A DNA stretch of 64,000 nucleotides from contig CP093829.1 in assembly GCA_033063855.1 (NCBI GenBank), positions 9,062,243 to 9,126,242 on the forward strand, in the 5' to 3' direction. The DNA comes from Smittia aterrima (Eukaryota > Arthropoda > Insecta > Diptera > Chironomidae). Within the stretch, counting starts at the first letter, position 1. Every line of letters begins with the position of its first letter. The translations under genes were made by a program, and so were the position numbers. The notes under the pieces are model-generated. The model ran no database searches. It was not told the DNA's origin and saw only the letters and a list, made by a program, of their open reading frames with translations. Of this stretch, positions 15,301 to 30,300 are shown in pieces.

Positions 15301-18300
15301 TCGGAAGGTCTGATCATGGAGTTTATCTACGTTCTAAAGCGATTTCAAGAGCATTTCGCAATGTCTCGTGAGTCTTCTCACATAATTGTAAATTGGTTTT
15401 ATGTAAATTACGAACATCGTCTGTAAGATCGCTGTTGACTATACAAAAGTCATCAAACATACTTGGAACATTTTATGTCGAGAGAGTGTTCATTAAGGAT
15501 TATTCTTCCTTCAACAATGAATGTCAAAATTTGTGAGTCTGGTAAACCTTTTGTTATGGAGTGTCTTGAGACGAGAGATCGTAATAAAGTAAACTTTTAT
15601 TCACTTCACTGTTTGTACGCTATCTAATAAATTAATCACATCTCAATTAAAGTTTAAAGTTATATTACTCGAGCAAGAAGAAAAGTTGGAGGGAAAAGCG
15701 TATGCCAGTCTATTTCTTATTTAATTAGTTGGAGCTTCTGCTCCAGTGCACGAGAAAGCAAATCAGAAATTATCGTGATTAAGAAGGAGAAGTCTTCTTA
15801 TTTTATTTCGAGATAACTTTCAAACGACGTTCTCGCTTTAGTTTTATCAACTTGATGATGATGAACAAGGTGACAGACTGGACAACGATGAAATAATCTT
15901 TTTACTTTAAAAATTTCACTTTAATTTGTTAATCAACTTGGCAGAAAATTTTATATCCTTTAAAAACTATTTATTATCAAATATTTCACTTTTAACTTTT
16001 TATTCCGCGCGAGGCAAAAAAATTTCGTATCAAAATATATTTGAGCAACTTTAACTTGAAGTGATCAAGCGAATTCGGAACCGAGAGTAAGTCGCGACTG
16101 AATTGATGTTTCAACTTTGACGTCAAAAACAAAACTAAAACGATTTAACATGGAACAGATACTAATTTGCTGGCAAAGGATTTTTTTTAACAAGAAGGCC
16201 GCGTTGCGATTGTGCAACTGCCGATGAGATCGACGAAGTTTTCGAAAGAAGAAAATTTTCTCTTCTCTCAATTTTCTTCGCTCACTTTCGATTTTTCCTG
16301 TGCGAGAAAATCATTTTGTTCGCTTCGGCTTTCGACGCTTCTATCGAGAAATGAGAACTTCGTCAAAAGCTCTCAAATTCACGAGAGCTTTTGAAAAGCT
16401 CCCTCGCTCTCATTGGAAAGCTCAGATTTCTCTTTCGAAATACAAATTTTCTGAAGATCTTTAATGAGCATTGATAAATATTTAATCCTCTAACAAATCG
16501 TGTCACAATTTTCTGTTGAATTCGTCCTTCTACTTTCAACACGAGTCCGGCGTAGACAAAAGCAATCAGCCATTAAAAGTTAATTTCAACCCTTCAATGA
16601 ATTTTAATCAATTTCTCCAAAGGACATGTGTTGACGTAGACACGACATTGATCTAAAAGGACTTGTTTATTGCATTTTTTTCTGTCATTAAACTTTAATC
16701 CGAAAGGGATAGAGAGAGATTAATTAGATTTCAGAAACCGCAGAACTGCAATGTCAGCTGTCGAAGTCATATTCACATTGCACACTGCAAACATTGTAGT
16801 TGACTAACACTTTCATTATCTGATTACATTCGCCTTCGGGACATGTTCCTCGTGTTTCATTCGATCTGCAAATGTCAGATTGTGTGGGCAATGTTTGATC
16901 AAAATTTCAAAGACTTTTTTACAGTGAAAAGTGAGGTAATCAGCTTTACGAATTTATTGGTTTGAAGAAGCTTTCGCAAAAATTCTTTCTAAGTTTGTCT
17001 GTACTTAACCAAATATAATCTCGTCGCTGTTTTTATTTATCTTTGATAACTCAACTTTGCTTTTCTCTTTCAGCATCGCTCGCTTTCGCAGAAATCCCAT
17101 CAATCGATTTATTTTGCCATCCGAACAAAGAGTAGGAGCAACATTTTGATTTGATTTATTTCATTCGGTGCAAACGAATTTTCAGCAATCCAATTTTAAT
17201 ATGTTTTCGTTCTTTAGCTTTGAGGGAAAGCACATGTAGGTCTTATCTGAAGGTCAGGACGAATCGAAATCATCAATTGGATTAAGAATCATCAAAGCTC
17301 AGCGTCTCAAAAACACTCGAACCCGACAAAGAAAATTGCGAGAGCCGCTTCAATAGTCGTTGACGTGCTCTACAAATACTCAACAATCCCACGTTTCGAG
17401 ATTGTTGAAAAATACTTGAACAAGAAAGGCCTTGGAGAAATGTTTTTTCGCAGCAAAGGTGCAAAAAGGAAGGCGCAGTTCGTCATGATGAATTAGACGC
17501 AGAACGCCAAAAAAAGACAAATTGCCGTTGTGTTTCAAGGTTCGTGCTATAAAACGCTTTAAACTGAATTCAACCGAAGGAACGTGATTGAGACCAAAAA
17601 AAGAGATATTTTACGATTCGTTTATTGAGCTGTCGAAGCTTTTTCAGCGTGACGAGAAGTTTCTTAAACCAAACAGCTTGCCTCAGGTTAACAAAACTTT
17701 TCCTTTCCTTTCTCAAAGAAACAAGAGGGAGAGAGGTCTTGTCATTACTGCTGACGCAGACTGTTCTTAGACGCAACGATGATCGTCTCAATGTTTTATT
17801 TATGAGATCGCCAGCTGACATTCTACAGACCCGACAGCGCATAATGAAACTTCATCATCGTAGATTAATCTTCGCAGCATGGCTTTGCCTCCAAACGCTA
17901 ACTTCTCCTGTTGCTTACAATAATCGATTTTAGTTGAGCGATGAAAACTAATTACCAAGCGATCTAAATGATTTAAACTTTAATTATGATGATGGAGTCT
18001 TATTGTCGCTTTTATTTCTCCACATAAGCACGAGAAGAAGTTTACGAGGAGCAATAAATGAAAGGGAGACTCAAGTCGCTTTAAATATTTATATTGGAAG
18101 ACATTGTAGAGAACGTAAAGTCGTCGTTTTAAATTATTAACGTTGTCAAGCGTGGTTAATAAATTTATCTTAGAGCTGATTTAAGATTTTGTAAACATGA
18201 ATTGCTTGATGAAATATTTAAAGAGGAGTCCAGGAATTCCAAGAATCTCCTCGTAAAATCGCTCTCTGTAGTGGCATTGACTTATTTCCACAGCTTTTCC

Positions 18301-21300
18301 GTTCACTTTCTCTCGAATCAATAAAACATAAAATATTCAACACAGACTCGCTGTTCAACCTGTTTCAGACTTGCGAACCGAAATAACTTCTTCAGATTTA
18401 AGAGAATTCTTAGGTTTCTAAGAACGACAACGTTCAAACGAGTGGAAAGATTTTAAAATTGATTAATCATTCATGAAATTTGAGCTCGAAAATTTCCACG
18501 TTTTGCCATAACGCTCGTTCGGCGTTTCACTTTACCTGCTGCTTGCTAATTTTCTCCACGATGATATGTTTGTTGGTTTCATTCCGTGAAACGATGAAGA
18601 TTTTTTTTCACGAGAAGTGCTCATAAAATTATAATAAAAAAATATATTTCCGCTTTCTCTCGAAATTCGAGCGCTTTCTCCACGCAAGCCGGAATAAAAT
18701 CGGAATCAGAATAAAAATTAAGAAGAAGAAATTCTCGTTTTGTTGAAATTCCAGAAACAAATCACATTTCCGAGATGGAAGCTTAAAGTTTATAAACGCC
18801 TATGGAGTAGAAAATACAAATTTGCATGCGATGAAAAAGCTTCAGGAACTAAGAACAAAAATAATTTCGTTCAAGAGTCTCACGCGATTTCTAAAGCGAT
18901 TATCGCATCACTTGACTTTCGTAGATTTCGCTTGGAATTCCGTTTCGAATTTTCTATAATCATCATCGTTTGCATAACTACGTTATAATCACACACTCTC
19001 ATTTTCTGAGAATGCAAAGTGGTTAAGGAATTATAATTTCAATCAAAAATCAAAACTCCTCAGGCGGAGATAATCCGAGTTAATTATTTCGAGATAACTT
19101 CCCGAGGTGTTTGGAATAATCCGGAAATTAACAATTTGCACAACCTTCTCAACAGGAAGGGACGAAATACTTCGAGGAATCAACACCTTTTCTCACCCAA
19201 ACAGAAGTCGTTAAAAACGCATTAGATATTTGTGGCCGCAAGGTGAAATTCGAGTCCTTCGTCCGTCTGTTTCAATTATCATCAGTGTCTTGCGCTTATA
19301 TCGTTTATTTCAATTTGGGAAATGGACAGACAGATTTAAATAAGTTTCTCAAATTACTTTCACGCGTGAAGGAAAATTTTCCGCTGCTGGTGGTGTCGGG
19401 AGGGAGCATGAGGGGATGGCAAATATTTTAATTTAAATTATCTCTCAATTTCTCAACAATTTAACTTGAAAACAAATTAAATGCCATCATCATTTGATTA
19501 AACAACAAACTTTTCCATCAAGGTCGGATCTTTAATTCAATTCTCGAAGGAAACGAGCTTTTAATGCTTCACATGACATCTATCATCGAGTGGATTAAAC
19601 GAGGAGTGCGTTGGAATGATTTCAGCGTGTGTTGGGAGAACTTTTGTCTCCACAACAAACTTTCCAGTTTGAAGAATTGCGCTCACCACGTTGTCACACG
19701 ATAAATTTTCCCTCGCAACTTTCCAATGCTTTGAAATGAATTTTTAAGCTTTTCGCTGATTGAAATGACATTCAATTTTATTTCTCTTGGGAAGTCACGC
19801 GAACTATGATTTAATAAACTGTCAGAAGGCGAAGAATATTTAATGACTTGCCTTGCGATTTTGATTGCTGTTTGGCGCGGATGATAAATTTTAAAAAATT
19901 CTACAAAATTAGAGGAAGCATGCGCGAAGCTTTCAGAAAAGCTCTTCCACTTGAGTTCGTGTGTGTGTTTGAATTAAGTATTCCAGGGATTGAGAGAGAA
20001 TCCTACAACTTCAAACAACATCAGTAGGTCAACGCAGATTTTGTTATCTCACGTGATTCTTGTTCGAAAGCATAAATCAAACAAGTCCTCGAGATGATGA
20101 ATGTTTAGCATTCAGTGCCGCTTCCTGATTTTGTCACAAAATAAAAATTGACGGACGTGAGCTTTCTGCCTAAACTTCCGAGTCAGGTTTTCATTTTCAT
20201 TAAAACATTTTAAACTCCCTGAATGGAAGCGGTTCGAGCAATTATTTACCGGACGAGCTGCTGTTGACTCTGAGAGCTGTTTATTTTTCATTAGCCAATG
20301 CGAGAAAGGGAATCCTTCCATCAAACCAACACTCACCTGAAAAGAGAAAAGAAAAGCAGAAAAACATTTAAAATAAATTCAAAGCAATATTTGATTCAAT
20401 GTGACAAGTTGTCACTTTAAAAACTTTTTCTGCTCCGTTGACTTGTGAATTACGTTTTGTTTGGGCTTCGTTGATTTATTACAAAGATCGTGACAAACGG
20501 AAACGAGACATTGGATTACTCACGAAGTCATGTCGGCCTGAGTGACAATTCTTGTTTTATCAGTCTCGACTCGGAAAAAGCATTTTTATGACGAAGTGTA
20601 AAGCTCTGATCGGTTCACCGAATAAATTATTTAGACTCAAATAAAAACATTTATTAGCTTCATAAATTTCCTTCTGAAAGCGACATGCGGTATTTCCTCA
20701 ATTTTTTCTGTCCAACTTTATTCGTTCCGCATTTAGGGCTTAGCTACAACCAACAAGCCTGCCTTGATAGGCCAATAATTTGTTCAGTCGATGAAAAGTT
20801 CACACGATTCCATGAAAATTTGTTTACAAACGTGATTTATCGTCCAATTATTGAAAGCAAACATTTGGAACACGAGAACGAGCTTTTTTTGGCTTGACAC
20901 TTTGACCCCTAACCAATCGATAAACTCAAAATCAATTCAAACACGTTTGAGCCATTTGAGAATTATCTTCTGTTGTTGATCTCGAGCCTTACTCTTTAGT
21001 TAGAAATCTTATCCTTAGAAAAGGGATTTTCTTTCGATAAAGGGTTAAACGAGGTGGAAGCGTGTGAGAAAAAGGAGCTTCAACAAATGCGAGGAATGAA
21101 AACTAATCCGAAATAGCTTTTATTCCGCTTCGGAGCTTAAGAGTCGAGCTCACACTTTGTCAAAAGAAAAGAAGAAATTTCATTTCGCAAAGGCTGAAAA
21201 TTTTACGAAGTAAATGACTCGTTAGAAGAGATTTTCTTTATGAAGCTCGCTTCGTCAAATGAGACATAAGTGAGCAATTATTTCAACAGCACAGCAAACA

Positions 21301-24300
21301 CAAATCTCTTAACAACAATAAATCACAAAGCATGAGACAATTAAACAGATAATTACCGTTCGTCGAAACGATTACTTGTCCGTGATATGATCGACGACGT
21401 GCTCCAGACTGACAACGAGCGAGGTCGTTGAAAGAGCTTCGATCCACGACGAGATCCTTCGATGACAGCGGGAGGAATGCCATCGGTCGTGTCTGGTGGA
21501 AAGTTAACATTTCGTCCCGTTTTTGAACTCGTTGGCGATATTGAATTTTCATCAGACATTCCCAACGCGCTATAGCTCACCCGATATCTGTCCATTGTTT
21601 TCATTCATAATTGATTGATTGTTCTGCGGCTCTTTGCGGCCGCCTTTTGTCAGTTTAAAAATACTTTTCTTCGACTTCCCTCTTCCTTAACATTCTTTTA
21701 CACTGAAACACTAACACGCACGAGACGAGAATTTATTGATTGCGTTTTGGTGTTTTAATATTAACAGCGCCGTTATCTCGGCATTTTATCTAAGCATTCA
21801 TCATGATTATTTGCAAATAATTTATGCCACAATGGAATGGAGCTTTCGATGTGAACATGGAACTGTTTTGTCTTCATCAAAAGGAGGAACTCCGAGGCGA
21901 TTCTATCATTTATCAAACTTTTATCTCATTTCTTTTTGAAAGCTACAAAAGCCAATGGGAAATTAACCGTCATCAAGAGACCCATTGCCAGATTGCGACT
22001 CGCTTTGGGACGTTTGGTTTGTTCACGGTTTATTGTTGCGATAAAATTCTCATTTACACGGAACGTGAAAAGCAAAAGTGCTCACATTAGATTGTTCTCG
22101 CATGTGATCGATCACTTTGTGTACTCATTTGTTCGACCACGAAACGGACCAGGAATTGATCGAGGTATTAATTGTTGTGTGCACGAGGAAAATGCGAAAC
22201 AGCCACGAGAACATTACGTAACTCAATAAATTATTTACGATGAGATTGAAAACCTAGTTTTAATGGAAAACTGCAAAAGCTTTTTATGAGAAGAGGAAGT
22301 TTTCTTCTTCGAAAGCCTCAGAGAGGTTTCTGCAGGCAAAAGAAAATGAAAACTTTGAAATAATAGAAAGTTTTCTCTTGGGGCTTTGGCGACAGATTAA
22401 ACAAAAGGTTTTGTGTTGTGAATGAACAAGAGAAATGAGAGTGAAACTCCTTTCCCAAAACACTCATCAACTTTGAAGTGGTTGCAGTGGGCGCTTCTCA
22501 ACTTTCAATAGTAAATAAAATTGCCTTGAGCATGCGATCGCGACGTAGTCATTGACTTCAATTCATAATTCAAATGCAAGCTTCTCCTTTGGGTCTTTTT
22601 TAAAATGGACGACTGCGTTCATTTATCTTGATAATTTTTCCTGCGAGGGTTTACAACATTAAAAAATGCAGAAATTCTTTTTATTCTCAAAGGGTTCGGT
22701 CGATATTACTTCCACACAGAAACAGCTCTCATAAAACACTTCAGGGAGTTCCCTTCTGTGCTGCGGTGTGTGGCGGCTTCCAACCTCATCCAAATGCGAA
22801 TTGAAATAAAAGCTCAACATGTGTCGTTGAATTGATAAACATTCAAATGTGAGGACAGTGTCGAAAAAATCTTTGTCGCTTCAATTTATTGCGCAAGCAG
22901 TTTCCAAGGGAAACAAATTGTGAATACAACTTTCGAATTTCCCACGAGCTTCGCTTGGAAAAGCGTTCATTAATCATTTGTTTGGGATACGTGATGTTCA
23001 TTGCACTTTTGTTGGAAAACATAAATGAAATTTTTTGACTAATGGTTCCAACTCAAATCACAGATGTTGTTGAGTCTCGGAGGTGAATGAAGCCCTTGTC
23101 ATTTAAAGTTTATGAAAAATTCATTCTTTGACAAACATTCATCGACCTCATTGCGTCTCCATTAACAATTCATCTTTGACGTCTCATTTTTAGTTGACCG
23201 AGCTTTTACGTCAATCCTTTCAAACTAAGCTTGGCATTTGCACGGTTGACGAGATGAAAAAGTCACTTCAAATTTCAATTTTAACTCTCAATCCCTCTTC
23301 AGAAAATCACGGGACCGTTTAACTTCTTCCCCGCTATCTTCGCTTTTCTCCTTAAAAGTGTTTGACTTAGAAAAGATTGAACACTTAGCGGATGAAGCGA
23401 TGGAACATATTTTGCTATTAACATAACAATGAAAATCATTTTTTGTGTTGGAGCTGATCCAAAAGTGATGAAGCGATGAGACCAAGAAAATGTTTTTCTT
23501 CTGAAGTCGACGTAGCTCACGGACAGTTCAATTTCTTTCGCGTTGAGCAATAAAGACAAGCAAATTGAATTAAATTGTAATATTGCGGATGTTGATGAGG
23601 AACGAAGAGGAGATAGATAGACAAAAAGTTATTCTGATCTCTTTCTTCCTCTTTGCTCGAAATAAAGTTTGATTGGATGCCAAGAGCGTTCAGATTTGGT
23701 TTTATCTTTCACCACATTTTGTTATTGAATTAAAAAGCTTTGGCAATTTGAAACCGGGCATTCGGTAACTTGATCCTAAACACGTTTTGACTCACTTTGA
23801 AGACATCCCGGAAGGATATCCAATAAGAAATTGATATTTGCTTGCGCATTGAATCCTCAAGACTATTGATTTTCAATTCAAGAGTAACAGACTCGTAAGC
23901 CAATGAAATATTCGATCGATTTCCTTTAATACATAATTTATTTCAATATTATCATTTTGCGCTTTTTTGTGGTGCGGTGAGTCGATTGATTAATCGAGAG
24001 ATTCGTTAATGATTATGAGCGATGGTTGGATAAACTGAAAATATCAATTTGAGAGCGAGAGACAAAGTGGAACATAAATTCATTTTGGCAGGAAATTCCA
24101 ATAAACGGATATGCTCGAACGTCATGGTTAAGCCAAGCCTCGTTTTGCTGAGTGAGTGGGAAACGAGACGAACTTTTAATATTGAAACTGAGGAATGCTT
24201 CTCTCTCGACAAACGACGACGACTTGAAATATTGATGACAAGCTGATTTATCTTTCGTCCTTCAACATTGTGAGTTTGAAATCAGACCGATACTGTATCA

Positions 24301-27300
24301 ACATGTCACAAAAGAAAGGAGGTTTATGAACATGTTTAGATTGTAAAGGATCTAAGCTTTTCTATTTGAATTCCTCTTCGACACTGGTTGAAACTTTTAG
24401 TCGAGAATTGAAACATTAAAGTCTCTCGCTTGAGACATCTGCAAATACGGAAACTAAACTTCTAAGTTGAAAGATAAATGAAAAACCAAGTTTGGAATTT
24501 CAATTCTAATAGTTCTTCATTAAATCCAGGATTTGTACTCTTGTTGCTTACACTCGTCAGAAAATTAGCTATCATAACAAACTAATCGCATGGAAAATAT
24601 GTTTCAAAACGAGAAAAGAAAACTTTTTCTCGAGCGTCGAGTTTCGCACGACTGTCATTTCACATCATCATGTTCCATAAACTTTTGATGGAAAATTCAA
24701 ATTAAACTAAAGAGGAATGCGAAGAATTGAGTTAAATAAGTTGTGAGAAGTTTCTGTTTGATTATAATTGAGTTGAATACTCGAGGCGAAGGATTAGATG
24801 AACGGAAAAAGAAACTCTTGAAAATTAAAGTTGTCCGAGTTGCTTCTGGCAATTTTAATGAAAAGATTTGCAGTTTTTCGTTCTAACTTTTATAATTTCC
24901 TGTTCATCGTAAACGAGATTGAGCTTTAGCTAACTCTTTGCAATTGAATGAGCTTTTATTAAACGAGAATAATCTGCAGTTTACCGCTAGAGTGATTTTT
25001 TAATAAAACAAATGGCGAACAAAACATTCTCTCGCCAAAAGAATAATATTCAGAGCTTTTATGAGCTCAAAGCATGATTTGATCATATGACCTTCTACAA
25101 AGCTAAACTTTTCTGACAATGACAATACATTGAAGCTCTTTTGATTGAGATTTCATACGACAATGGATGCTGCAGCTTTAATCGTAAAGTTCAGCAGTAG
25201 CAGCTCTGTTCACATCGATTTCTCCATTCATGAAAAGATTTTGCTATCTAAAGTTGTTATAGGGGAACAAAAGGTCGTCACATACAAACATCGCTGGATA
25301 TTTTCAGTAAAAAATGTAATTTCAAAGTTAGTTGTCATCGCTTTTGGACGTTATCCAACACCAAACCTTACTTGCGTCTCCAAATGACGCAATTTCACGA
25401 ATCGACCCTCGCGAAGAGGACGACGAAGCTTTCTAAATCAACACTTAGCACATAATCACATTAAATTACACACGGAGGTTCACAACAATTTGCCATCTGG
25501 TGCTCGCTGCTTTCTCCTTCAACTCGATGATGTTTTCATTTCATTAGCGACAATCAAATAATTATTATTCCTTCTTTTCTCAGTGACAACTCTGCAGAAG
25601 TTGCTTCATTACTTTTCGACGCACAAACCACAAATTTTCTTTTTCTCTCACCCGCCCAATCTAATTTACGACATTTCCTTTCAGGTCTTCTTCGCTCGAG
25701 AGCTTCAGTTAATGCCCACGGAGCTCGGAAGGAAAGAAAGAACTGTTCAAGGTGAAAACGCGTTCACTGAGTTCAACATTGAAACATCAAAATTACGTAA
25801 CATTAAGAATGGCAGTTTACTAAACATCTATCTAAAGTTATTTCTCTTTTCACGTCAAGTTAAAATCGATTTTAAGTGCTTCACTACTCGCCCAGAGACT
25901 CTACATCAACTTGGAGGAAAACTCTCTCCACTTTCGTCTTTGTCATCGTCAAGATTTCTTTTTCAGATGTCTCGGTTAAGATTTTTTTTTTCTCGACGAG
26001 AGCAACGATTCTAGGTCATTTCACTGCAAAATGTGTAACTCGAGTTCTGCGAAGTGCTTGAATTTTTGATGTGGCGACTGAGGAAATTCCCTTCTTTTCC
26101 ACGCTTGATGCTTTAACTGTGTTAGTTGTGGATGTGCGCTATCAGACAGGGAAAAGCTTGGAGAGAATTCGGAGACTTTTTGCTTTGCTTGTCACATGGA
26201 AAGTTTTTTTTTCTGCTGTGCTGAGCTTTCATCTCTCTGTCGTGTTGATGAGTGTTGATTGTGAAAGTTCGTTTTTTTTTGTGCCACAAACGTCAGTCGA
26301 GTGCTCTTCCTGAAGCCAACAGGTACGACAAGTGAGGGTTCGTGCCAAGTTTTCTATAATCGGATGACGATTATTGCTCTTGCTTTATGATGCGATCAAT
26401 TATAATGACATTTGCATTTCGAGATTTTGAATAATAAATTACTCTCAATTAAAACTCCCACATGTTGATCCCTCAAGAGAAGGAGATGACGAATGCATGA
26501 ATTAAGTTGAGCAGAAAATCGTTTCCATTTTTAATTCCGCTTCGATATTCAATCGAGAAATTCTCCAATCAAAATTAAAAATTCATGAATTTTATTGATT
26601 CACCAAATTTATTTTTGTTCTCTGTTTCGAATTGAAAGGTCATCGAACCGAAGCCTCTGAGGAAATACCGCAATGTGTGCTCAAATGATTTATGCGTCGT
26701 TAAAATGTACTCAATAAAATTTCATCATGAATAATTCGATAGCAACATTATCAGTCATACAAAGTCAGCGAGCAGGGAAATTATTTTCTTCGCCTCGCGG
26801 AGCTTTTACCTAAACTCAAAAATTTTAAAGATTGTTTGCTTCGCTGGAAAATGAGAGAAATCATTAACACGCATCGAAGACACAGCAGAATGTGTAGCAG
26901 AGACATCTAAGAAGGATTTTCCCGAGATGATGATGAAATCATTGCGAGAGAGGGAAAATCCGATTTAACAAATTTTAGAAGCGAAGGATAAAGTTTGTTG
27001 ATGTTAAATAAGTAAACTTCATTAATTAATTAACTTTAATGCTTGTGATGATTATTTCAAGCGATAATATTCCCTAAAGCTATCCCCAAAGTTACTTTCC
27101 CTTAAAATTCTCCGAATCAGGATCAACTGGCGATGAACGAGATTTCACACGAATTGAAAGAATAACAAAGTCAGATATCAAATCGGATCGATCTCCTATT
27201 TTTGTAATTCATGAATCTGTAATAAAACAAACTCCGAAATCGAATAAAAAATATCTGATTCACCCGACGGCAATCACGTTCGCTTTACACGGGTCGCTTT

Positions 27301-30300
27301 GTTTCGTTTTTTGTTTTGAAGTCAGATGCTCGCTCTCGTTTTCCATTAGTGGCTACTGTGAAAAATGTTCGTTTATGTGCGTGTTTATTTAAAAGAAAAG
27401 AGTCGAAATAAATCCGCACATCGATCTCCGCACATGTAGATCTATCTCTAAATAAATATCCGCTAATGTTTTTTTTTATTGCTCAAAGTATTGAAAGAGA
27501 AATTCTCGAAAGCGGATGATGGAACACGAAAGTGAAATTAAATTTCTATTTTGGTGTTTATTTACTCGAGGAAACTTAAAGAGCAATCTTTTCTTTTGAT
27601 TGATTCGAGATGTTTGTTTGCAAAGCATCAAATTGTCTAACTTTTCGATTTTATTGCATTCGCTCGAGGCGAGATATGATATCTTCCTTCTCGTGACTTC
27701 TCGTATGATGTCACTTTTTCGGTGTAACGTCTCGCAAGTTTTAATGAGATTCTGCAACATATTCTGACTTCACATTGACACGGCAGAATCTATTCAGTTG
27801 ATTCTCAATTACTTTTTTCACTTTGCGACTTTACAAGGTGACAGGTCTCATGACAGTCGTTCACTGAAATATTTTCATGTCGCTTCAACATTTTTTTTTC
27901 GTTAAGTTGAAGCTTTAAGTTAACTTTTCTGAAAACTGATGCTCGCTCATTTTAATTTGCAAATCAAAGGGAACGAAAAAACTTTTATGAATGCAAGTTT
28001 AATGAATGATAACTGTTCGTTACAGTGTCCGAGTCAGTTAACCACAAGTTTTAATTAATTCGAGATTCAATTAATGAATGGAAAGGATTTTATAATTAAG
28101 CGAGGTAGTGAAAGGAGAGTAAACATGAATCATATCATCGCGCAGCATCTAGTCCATGTCAGGAGAATCCTTTTTCTCTCGGCATTGTCTCACTGTTAAT
28201 GAACACTTCAAAGAAGCCTTGAAAGCAGAAGCTTCATCAAACGAGTGAACTAATTGTTAAAACAAACAGGTTACAAAGTCAAAACGAGCGACATTTGAAG
28301 CTTGTGCTGCTTAAATCAAACGATTCTTTGAAATTTCCGGAATCGTTCAAGGGAAATCGATTCGCTGTCGTTCGTCCTTCTTTGTCATATTGAAGCGGAA
28401 AGTTTCTTGAGTTAACTTTTTGAATTCCCTTTTGGATTTTCCCGGAAAAAGTCTCGGAAGCCACAGAATGTCTCGGAAGAGAAGAAATCTTACCAACAAG
28501 CATTGGAATTAAAGCGAGTGAAGAGTGAAGAGGCGAGGACATTCACATCACAATAGAACATGAAGTCGTCAAACCAAGGCGCATTCTCAGCACTTTATCA
28601 TGAGTTTTGCTCACTTCAGCACGTTCCAACAAGCGATTACACACAAAACCCAGCCGAAGCCTTTTTCTAGTGCACAACTTCGGGGCATGAGCTTCTAGTC
28701 GAATCAGCATAAAGTTCTCTCACATGCTTCAAAACAAATCGAGAAAGAAATCCACTTTGATGAAATATTTCTTGCAAATTTTCTCATCGTTTTACCTTTT
28801 TTAAAAATAAGAAATGATTCACCATTTGCTTGCAATCTCATGATCAGGGATTTGATATTTAGATGATAACAATAAATTGATGTTTTGTGAGTCGAGTCAG
28901 ATTCGATTCCCTGGAAATCCTCGTTGCGAATACAAAGTTGAGTTTAAGAAGATGAACTTCTTCTCACCACGTGAGAAATGAGTTCTTCATTTGGATTCCT
29001 CATTGAAAAAGGTTCGAATGAAGTTCCCAACCCCAAAAGGATATCGTAATTTGATTGAAACATGTTTCACAACAACCTCATGATTGCATGTAATGCTTCT
29101 CGTTAGATATTCCAAGCAAGTTCAGTCAAGGTGAGCAGAAGATCTCATTCAACTATTTATTGAAGATTTTATTTCGATGCCAGATGGAATTGAACGAGTC
29201 GTTCAAACTTGCTGATGCTTAATGAACCATCATAATCTTATCTTCTTCGTCGTCGAAGTGTCCTTGAACCGGAACAAAGTGAGTGAGATATCTTCATTAT
29301 TCATCTCCACTATGCTGACTTGAGACGAGTTTGATTAGATTTTTTTTGCGTGTTCTTACAGAAAAACGTAAGAAGAACTTATTTCTGAAATGAGCTTCAT
29401 TATTCAGAAGTCAGCGGGAAGTTCCGCGAGAGAACTTAATTAAGAACCGTTTCGTGTTTGTAGTTTACGCCTTGCAAAAGTATTAAAGGATTAGCTTGAG
29501 CTGGCTTTATAGGTAAGAGCAGTAAATTTGCGTTTATTCAGCGTGAAACGAGCTTCAACATCCAAAGCTCTATTAATCATGCTCACTTTACGAAAACTCA
29601 GAACTTTGCTTTATCCCCAAATCATTTTCTTACGACTGACAATAAAATGAATGGAAACTGCTCGTTAGGGATTTATTTCAGGTCGAAGTGAGGCACAGAT
29701 GTTCCAATTAGTTGGGAGCAGCCTTCACGTTTGTATAAATCGAAAGCAACCGGCAGATCTTTACGGTTGTCTGAAGACATCGCAATCAAATATCGTTTCC
29801 GTTTCAATCAGGGCAGAAAGAAAGCAACAAGACGTTTGATATCTGATGCGAGACAAAAGGAGACAAAATCTCTCCTTTCATCACATATTGCGGAATCCAT
29901 TAAATCTCCGGCCACAAGTTTGATTATTTAATCTCTCAATGGATTCTATTAATATTCGAATAGATTGCCGATAGTCTTCTTAAGTAATGAGATAATTGAT
30001 CATCAAACTAATTGAATATCAAAACTGACGGCTCTCGCTTTTCACAGCAGGCTCCCAGACAAAATTCGCTGAAGGCAATCCAAATGGGAATCGAAGGTTA
30101 GAACAGCTTTTCATCATTTGATTTAAATGGCAAGCGAAAGTCACAAAGAGACGAAGGTTTTCGGAGAAACCGTTTTGATTTCTCTCCGTCAAAATTAATG
30201 AAAGCTCCACTCAGAAATTCGTCTTTCTCAGAATTCCTTTTCACTTAATTAAATTTCCGTCAGGATCAGTTCCCACCGATGTTCACTCCTTGAGCGTTTT

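Noticed and set aside
17570..17933. Overlapping open frames on both strands (102 and 90 codons)
   Set aside because: Simultaneous opening on both strands with hydrophobic/basic composition and no motif is typical of chance frames in this base composition.
20250..20336. Exon-like minus-strand segment encoding LMEGFPFSHWLMKNKQLSES with acceptor- and donor-like ends
   Set aside because: It ends in phase 0, and its length cannot bridge the phase-2 donor of exon B (21357) to the phase-2 acceptor of the exon at 5068. It cannot be a Slo2 cassette exon without shifting the frame.
25583..26014. 143-codon plus-strand open frame, the longest in the Slo2 introns
   Set aside because: It begins with a non-ATG codon, is dominated by Phe, Leu and Ser from T-rich DNA, and has no domain-like or conserved-looking segment.
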